A stretch of DNA of 10,550 bases from an uncultured Verrucomicrobiae bacterium (GTDB lineage: Bacteria; Verrucomicrobiota; Verrucomicrobiia; Verrucomicrobiales; Akkermansiaceae): contig CALGOH010000246.1 in assembly GCA_937957985.1 (NCBI GenBank), positions 1-10,550 of the forward strand, read 5' to 3'. Both the position numbers and the translations under genes were made by a program. This document shows, piece after piece, positions 6,686 to 10,550 of the stretch; positions within the stretch are counted from its first letter, which is position 1; the number at the start of each line of letters is the position of its first letter. The notes under the pieces were generated by a model, which ran no database searches, had not been told where the DNA came from, and saw only the letters and a program-made list of their open reading frames with translations.

Positions 6686-7234
6686 TCAATTCAGCTCCGG
6701 CGAGGCCGGGGCATCGACGAGCAGGCGGTGGAAGGGGGACATCGAGCGGAGGATGTCGGCCCACAGTTCGGGATCGTGCGGTTTGCCGAGGAGGTCCCGG
6801 GCGGGCTTCACCGGGATCCACGACTGGTGGCGGAGTTCGTTTTCAAGCTGGCCTCCGGTCCAGCCCGAGTAGCCGACGAAGGCGCGCACGATGACACCGG
6901 GTTGCTTGCTGCGCTGGATGGCTTCATTCGCCGGCAGCCGGATCTGCCAGTGGAGGCCGTCGTGGGGATTCCACCAGAAGGCGGAGAAGGTGAGTTGTCC
7001 GCGGGAGACGGGGCCTCCGATGTGGACCGGGATGCGGGCGAGCGGCTCGAACTCCGGCTGCTGGAGGAAGTGCCCGACCTCCTGGCCGGTGGGATGGTTC
7101 AGGATCAAACCGAAGGCACCGTCCTCCGCCGAATGCTCGGCCAGCAGGATCACGGAACGGTCGAAGATCCCGTCGCGCAGCGAGGGCGTGGCGAGGAGCA
7201 GGGTGCCGGTCAATGCGATCTGGGCGTCTGCCAT
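6686..7234 (-). CDS. YqgE/AlgH family protein (UPF0301)
   Basis: This is a 182-residue protein of the YqgE/AlgH (DUF179, UPF0301) family, widespread in bacteria. AlgH was named for an effect on alginate in Pseudomonas, but no biochemical activity is firmly assigned. Signatures are 'LTGTLLLATPSLRDGIFDRS' (8-27), 'AFGLILNHPTG' (40-50), 'HIGGPVSRGQL' (71-81), 'FVGYSGWTGGQLENEL' (119-134) and 'WIPV' (139-142). Length is normal and no signal peptide or membrane helix is seen, so it should be cytoplasmic. The ATG at 7234 begins directly before the conserved strand, with no clear Shine-Dalgarno. It is transcribed alone, convergent with yraN (3-base gap) and divergent from the transporter gene. The last codons hold a GC hairpin that may act on yraN transcripts. 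Confidence 0.93.
   Translation of the reverse strand: MADAQIALTGTLLLATPSLRDGIFDRSVILLAEHSAEDGAFGLILNHPTGQEVGHFLQQPEFEPLARIPVHIGGPVSRGQLTFSAFWWNPHDGLHWQIRLPANEAIQRSKQPGVIVRAFVGYSGWTGGQLENELRHQSWIPVKPARDLLGKPHDPELWADILRSMSPFHRLLVDAPASPELN
6695..6711 (+). terminator. GC hairpin just past yraN, inside the algH 3' end
   Basis: CTCCGGC and GCCGGGG pair over seven positions (one G-T wobble) around a GAG loop, 12 bases after the yraN stop. It overlaps the last codons of the opposing gene. No T-run follows. It is a weak candidate for yraN transcript end formation. Confidence 0.3.
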
Positions 7235-7350
7235 GGAACTAACGGAACGATAGCGCGAAACGGGAATATGGGAAGAGGCGAAGTGGAGGCGTCCACGGGT
7301 TCGCGCGGTTCTTGCCGTCCTCGCCGGGGTGGGTCAGGGTCCGCGGCCTG

Positions 7351-8775
7351 ATGCCGAAGCCGGGACGCAGCGCCGAAGCCACCCAGCGGGGGAAGGCCGA
7401 GGAGCGTCTGCTCGGCGGCCGGTTGGCCGGGCTTTCGCTTCCGCGGCAGGTCGCCGTGCTGGCGGTGTGGCCCTTGCTCGAGCAGGTCATGACCTTCGCG
7501 GTCGGGATGACCGACCTGACGATCGCCGGACGCATGACCGCAGGCGCGGAACGGGTGGCCGTGCTGGATGCGATGGCGCTCGGCGGTTACGTCGCGTGGT
7601 TCTTCAACATCCTGCAGATCGCGGTGAGCACCGGGGTCATGGCGCTGGTGTCGCGTTCGACCGGGGCGGCCAATCACGATCTGGCGCGGCGGGGCCTGGG
7701 GCAGGGCGTGTGGCTCGGCCTGGTGGCCGGATGCCTGTCGATGGGCATCTTGCTCGCCGGTGCCGGGTCGCTGATCGGATGGATGCAGCTCGGTCCGGAA
7801 GCTGCGGCTTACGCGTTGGAATACCTGCGGGTGTTCGCGTTGTCGGGACCCTTCAGCGGCATGATGCTGGCGATCAATGCCGCGCTGCGCGGGTCCGGCG
7901 ACACGCGCACGCCCTTCATCGGCATGGTGACGGTGAACGGGGTGAACATGCTCGCGAGCTGGCTGCTGGTGTTCGGTCCCGAGCCCTTCGGTGGCCGCGG
8001 CATTTCGGGGATCGCGTGGGGCACGGTGATCGGCTGGGTCTGCGGGCTGGTCGTCGTGATGGCGCTGGTTCGTGGCGGCGAGGACGCGCTGCATTGGTCG
8101 CGGCGGGCCTTGAAACCGTGTGCCGACACGATGCGGCGGATCGTCCGGGTCGGCGCGCCGCAGTCGCTGGAGATCGCCGGCATGTGGGGCATCCATGCCT
8201 ACGGGGTCCGGGTCATCTCGACCCTGCCGCAGGAGGGCGCGCTGGGGGCGCACATTCTCGCCATCAGGGTCGAGTCGATGTCCTTCCTTCCCGGCTTTGC
8301 GATCGCCACGGCGGCGGCGGCGCTGGCGGGCCAGTATCTCGGGGCGGGATCGAAGGAGATGGCGGTGAAGGCGGTGCGTCTGTGCTGGCGGCTGGCCGTG
8401 GTGGTGATGTCGGCGATGGGCGTGTTCTTCGTGCTCGGCGGGCGGCAGGTGGTGGGACTGGTGGCGCCGGACAGCGAGATGCTGGTCGGGCTGGCCGCGC
8501 CGCTGTTCGTGGTCTGCGCCCTCACGCAGCCCTTCTTCGCAAGCTGCATCGTGCTCAAGACCTCGATGCGCGGGGCGGGGGCGACCGGGATGGTGATCCG
8601 GAGCTCCTTCGGCAGCATGATCTTCTTCCGCATCGTCGTGCTGGCGGTCGCGGATCACCTCGGGGTCGCGAGCCTGCTCGCGGTGTGGATCATCCTCAGC
8701 CTGGACCTCGTCTGCCAGGCGTTCATTTTCACCCGCCAGCACTTCCGTGGGAAATGGCTGGACGCCCGCGTCTGA
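7351..8775 (+). CDS. MATE family efflux transporter
   Basis: This is a multidrug and toxic compound extrusion (MATE) type integral membrane protein, 474 residues from the ATG at 7351; family members are usually about 440-480. Members export organic cations or other compounds using a Na+ or H+ gradient; the substrate here cannot be told. Roughly twelve hydrophobic segments are visible in two halves. The N-terminal half has 'WPLLEQVMTFAVGMTDLTIA' (40-59), 'ALVSRSTGAANHDLARR' (98-114) and the MATE hallmark 'AALRGSGDTRTPF' (177-189), followed by the 'LVFG' and 'GRGISGIAWGTVIG' phrases. The C-terminal half begins near 'VRVGAPQSLEIAG' (266-278) and repeats the pattern with 'LKTSMRGAGATG'. An in-frame TTG at 7312 would add 13 residues; the ATG is preferred. 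obg starts 25 bases after its stop, so co-transcription is likely. No convincing promoter was found in the 116-base gap shared with algH. Confidence 0.9.
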   Translation: MPKPGRSAEATQRGKAEERLLGGRLAGLSLPRQVAVLAVWPLLEQVMTFAVGMTDLTIAGRMTAGAERVAVLDAMALGGYVAWFFNILQIAVSTGVMALVSRSTGAANHDLARRGLGQGVWLGLVAGCLSMGILLAGAGSLIGWMQLGPEAAAYALEYLRVFALSGPFSGMMLAINAALRGSGDTRTPFIGMVTVNGVNMLASWLLVFGPEPFGGRGISGIAWGTVIGWVCGLVVVMALVRGGEDALHWSRRALKPCADTMRRIVRVGAPQSLEIAGMWGIHAYGVRVISTLPQEGALGAHILAIRVESMSFLPGFAIATAAAALAGQYLGAGSKEMAVKAVRLCWRLAVVVMSAMGVFFVLGGRQVVGLVAPDSEMLVGLAAPLFVVCALTQPFFASCIVLKTSMRGAGATGMVIRSSFGSMIFFRIVVLAVADHLGVASLLAVWIILSLDLVCQAFIFTRQHFRGKWLDARV

Positions 8776-8800
8776 TTCAAGCAACTCGACGGGCCGCAGC

Positions 8801-9847
8801 ATGTTCATCGACCACATCCGCATCTTCGCCAAGGCGGGCGACGGGGGAAACGGCCACGTTTCCTTCCGCCGGGAGAAATTCGTCCCGCGCGGAGGCCCTG
8901 ACGGCGGCGACGGCGGCGACGGCGGGCACGTGGTGCTGATCGTCGATCCCTCGACCGACAACCTGCGCCAGTATCATTTCGACCCGAAGCTGATCGCGGA
9001 GAACGGCCAGCACGGCAGCCGCTACAAGCGGACCGGGCGCAAGGGCAAGTCGAAGATCGGGCGCGTGCCGCCGGGAACGGTGGTCTATCGGGCGCCTGCC
9101 ACCGAGGTGCGCGAGGCGGTGGCGATGGAGCGCAGCGAGGAGGGCATCGATCTCGAGCCGGTGGCCGACCTGACCGAGGAGGGGCAGGAGTTCGTGCTGT
9201 GCGCGGGCGGGACCGGCGGAAAGGGGAACACGCATTTCAAGTCGGCCACCAACCAGACGCCGACGGAGAGCACGCCGGGCACCGAGGGCGACCAGGGTGT
9301 CTTCTATCTGGAGCTTCGACGGATCGCCGATGCGGGGCTGGTCGGCTTTCCGAATGCCGGCAAGTCGACGCTGATCGGCAAGCTCTCGGCGGCGAAACCC
9401 AAGGTGGCGAGCTATCCGTTCACCACGCTGCAGCCGGTGGTCGGCGTCGTGGAGTTCGGGGGGTTCCGTCGCTGCACGGTGGCGGACATCCCGGGCCTGA
9501 TCGAGGGCGCGCACGAGAACCGCGGCCTCGGCCACGAGTTTCTGCGTCACATCACCCGCTGCCGCACGCTGCTCTTTGTGCTCGACATGGCGGGCAGCGA
9601 GGGACGCGACCCGATCTCGGACCTCGAGATCCTGCGCAAGGAGGTGCGGGAGTACGACGAGGAGCTCGGGGATTTCCCGTGGATCGTGGTGGCCAACAAG
9701 ATGGATCTCGAAGGGGCGGAGGACAACCTGCAGATCTTTCGCGCGCGGTTTCCGAAGGTGAAGGTGATCCCGATCTCGGCGGAGATGGAGGAGGGGCTTG
9801 ACGCACTGAAGGCGTATCTTGACGAGAACGTGGGGTACCGGGTTTGA
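8801..9847 (+). CDS. obg: GTPase Obg (CgtA)
   Basis: This essential P-loop GTPase is involved in 50S ribosome assembly and stress or growth control; it is cytoplasmic and ribosome-associated. The product is 348 residues. The start 'MFIDHIRIFAKAGDGGNG' is the canonical Obg N-terminus, so the ATG at 8801 is chosen over an upstream in-frame ATG at 8747 inside the transporter gene. The N-terminal Obg fold (about 1-170) contains the glycine-rich stretch 'GGPDGGDGGDGGH' (31-43), encoded in part by two tandem copies of GGCGGCGAC at 8903-8920. The G domain has G1 'GFPNAGKST' (182-190), G2 Thr208/Thr209 in 'FTTLQP', G3 'DIPGL' (229-233), G4 'NKMD' (299-302) and G5 'SA' (326-327). There is no long C-terminal OCT or acidic extension. 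The usual L21/L27 ribosomal protein genes are not upstream; a transporter gene is there instead. Confidence 0.97.
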   Translation: MFIDHIRIFAKAGDGGNGHVSFRREKFVPRGGPDGGDGGDGGHVVLIVDPSTDNLRQYHFDPKLIAENGQHGSRYKRTGRKGKSKIGRVPPGTVVYRAPATEVREAVAMERSEEGIDLEPVADLTEEGQEFVLCAGGTGGKGNTHFKSATNQTPTESTPGTEGDQGVFYLELRRIADAGLVGFPNAGKSTLIGKLSAAKPKVASYPFTTLQPVVGVVEFGGFRRCTVADIPGLIEGAHENRGLGHEFLRHITRCRTLLFVLDMAGSEGRDPISDLEILRKEVREYDEELGDFPWIVVANKMDLEGAEDNLQIFRARFPKVKVIPISAEMEEGLDALKAYLDENVGYRV

Positions 9848-9860
9848 ACCGCGAATCCAA

Positions 9861-9885
9861 CTTCGCCAAGGCTACGTCGGACAAG
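9861..9885. repeat. Repeat-like 25-base sequence before the last gene
   Basis: The stretch starting CTTCGCCAAGGCTACG and ending CGGACAAG lies between the obg stop and the next start codon. It closely resembles a short dispersed sequence I recall from many Verrucomicrobia and candidate-phylum contigs, usually with GGCGGAC where this copy has GTCGGAC. Only one copy is in this window, so the repeat status rests on memory and not on the sequence shown. Its last base is the G of the proposed GTG start of the next gene. Confidence 0.35.
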
Positions 9886-10500
9886 TGAACGGGAATTCGG
9901 AGCTGGTGTTCGTGTATGGGACGCTGCGGGTCGGTGCGTCGAACCATCACCGGATGAAGGGGGCGGAGTGGGTTGGCACCGGCGTGGTGAGGGGCAAGCT
10001 CTATCAAGTATCCTGGTATCCGGGTTTGGTGCCGGACGACCAGGGCGGGGAGGTGATCGGGGATGTCTATCTAGTAGGCTCCGGCCTGCTCGGGGAGTTG
10101 GATAGCTTCGAAGGGGTGCCCGACGGGGAATTGAGAGGTGAGGAATACGAACGGCGCAAGGTTGGGGTAGAATGGAAATCTCCCCCGCGCTCGCGACACG
10201 ATGAGACGAGTCAGGTAGAGGCCTGGGCTTGGGTGTGGCACGGCCCGATTGCGGATCTGACGGAGGTTCCGACCGGCGACTGGCTTGATGTTAACTTCCC
10301 GAAGCAGGGGTCTTGGTACACCGGATTCGGATGTCTCGGGCTTCTGGCATTGCCGTTCGGTGGAGTCTTCTTGTTGGAGACGTTCGGATTCCTCACCGGA
10401 AGGGGCGAGAAGGACCACGCGGTGGGCATCCTGTTGCTTGTTTCCGGGTTTGGTGGATTCTGGGCGGCGGCGTTGGCGATGCAGCGACGGGAACGTGGCG
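9885..10500 (+). CDS. GGCT-like (gamma-glutamylcyclotransferase fold) protein with C-terminal membrane helices, 3'-truncated
   Basis: The first 120 residues match the gamma-glutamylcyclotransferase/AIG2-like fold: 'VFVYGTLRVGASNHH' (8-22) with the substrate-binding YGTLR loop (11-15), 'GVVRGKLYQVSWYPGLV' (33-49), 'GEVIGDVYLV' (55-64), 'LDSFEG' (72-77) with the likely catalytic Glu76, 'EYERRKVGV' (87-95) and 'AWAWVW' (113-118). Such enzymes cyclise gamma-glutamyl amino acids or act on related gamma-glutamylamines; the substrate here is unknown. After a linker, two hydrophobic segments at about 148-168 and 178-199 should anchor it in the membrane, which is unusual for this fold. GTG at 9885 is the best start; the only other upstream option in frame is a TTG at 9819 inside obg. 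Native sequence stops at 10500, about residue 205. The frame then runs through adapter to a false stop at 10533-10535, so the real C-terminus is unknown. Codon choice looks less GC-biased than in obg. Confidence 0.8.
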
Positions 10501-10550
10501 AGATCGGAAGAGCGTCGTGTAGGGAAAGAGTGTAGATCTCGGTGGTCGCC
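10501..10550. other. Illumina TruSeq adapter (artefact)
   Basis: The last 50 bases begin AGATCGGAAGAGCGTCGTGT and continue through GTAGGGAAAGAGTGTAGATC to CGGTGGTCGCC. As I recall it, this is the reverse complement of the Illumina TruSeq universal adapter with no mismatch. It is not genomic DNA. It shows that the contig was built from untrimmed short reads and that the right edge is an artificial end. Its translation in the last gene's frame gives 'IGRASCRERV', a known contaminant peptide in protein databases; another frame gives 'DRKSVV'. Confidence 0.98.

Noticed and set aside
8903..8920. Two tandem copies of a nine-base unit, considered as a microsatellite
   Set aside because: It encodes the conserved glycine-rich segment of Obg, so protein function explains it.
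7329..8939. A 536-codon plus-strand frame overlapping the transporter and obg
   Set aside because: It is rich in Arg, Gly and Ala with no motif, and it crosses two genes whose own frames are unmistakable; a GC-driven shadow.
7210..8961. A 583-codon open frame on the minus strand opposite the transporter gene
   Set aside because: Its product is His/Arg/Pro/Asp-rich with no domain, and it is antisense to a clear MATE transporter. Long antisense frames are expected when codons end mostly in G or C.
9845..10500. A composition shift after obg, considered as a transferred island
   Set aside because: Codon bias does look weaker, but the segment is short, at a contig end, and shows no integrase, tRNA or boundary repeat pair. 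The evidence is too thin.
1..10550. tRNA, rRNA, CRISPR, toxin-antitoxin, phage or defence genes
   Set aside because: I read the sequence for cloverleaf-like elements, regularly spaced repeats, small paired ORFs, integrases and transposases, and saw none. Nearly all the sequence is explained by nine coding regions and short gaps.

Overview
The window is GC-rich (by eye about two thirds G+C), densely coding bacterial DNA. An exported GH29 fucosidase of a clade common in Verrucomicrobia and Planctomycetes, a GH78 rhamnosidase, a UxaE-type tagaturonate epimerase and weak Shine-Dalgarno sites point to a polysaccharide-degrading member of the Verrucomicrobiota, perhaps near Luteolibacter or Haloferula. 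That placement is inferred from gene content, not tested. The sequence starts inside a gene. It ends in 50 bases of Illumina TruSeq adapter, so the right edge is the end of a short-read contig and not a biological junction.

Layout. (1) 1-3554, plus strand: a 5'-truncated GH78 alpha-L-rhamnosidase followed by a secreted GH29 alpha-L-fucosidase. (2) 3596-4843, minus strand: a tagaturonate epimerase (uxaE), convergent with the fucosidase across a perfect hairpin. Together these three look like part of a locus for pectin-like or uronate-containing polysaccharides: the glycosidases release rhamnose and fucose, and UxaE feeds galacturonate-derived tagaturonate into the fructuronate branch. (3) 4844-5094: an AT-rich divergent intergenic region with a good sigma70-like promoter. 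(4) 5095-6682, plus strand: a tight cluster of a CAP/SCP-domain lipoprotein, RNase HII (rnhB) and a YraN-family nuclease-like protein. (5) 6686-7234, minus strand: a YqgE/AlgH family protein, convergent with yraN only 3 bases apart. (6) 7351 to the end, plus strand: a MATE family transporter, the GTPase Obg, and a gamma-glutamylcyclotransferase-like domain fused to two predicted membrane helices. The native reading frame of the last gene runs into adapter and its true C-terminus is missing.

I found no tRNA, rRNA, CRISPR array, transposase, phage gene or defence system. The most consequential observation is the adapter, which creates a false protein C-terminus. The most interesting biological items are the membrane-fused cyclotransferase-like gene, the CAP lipoprotein placed ahead of rnhB-yraN, and a repeat-like 25-base sequence between obg and the last gene. 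I see no convincing evidence of a wholly new system.
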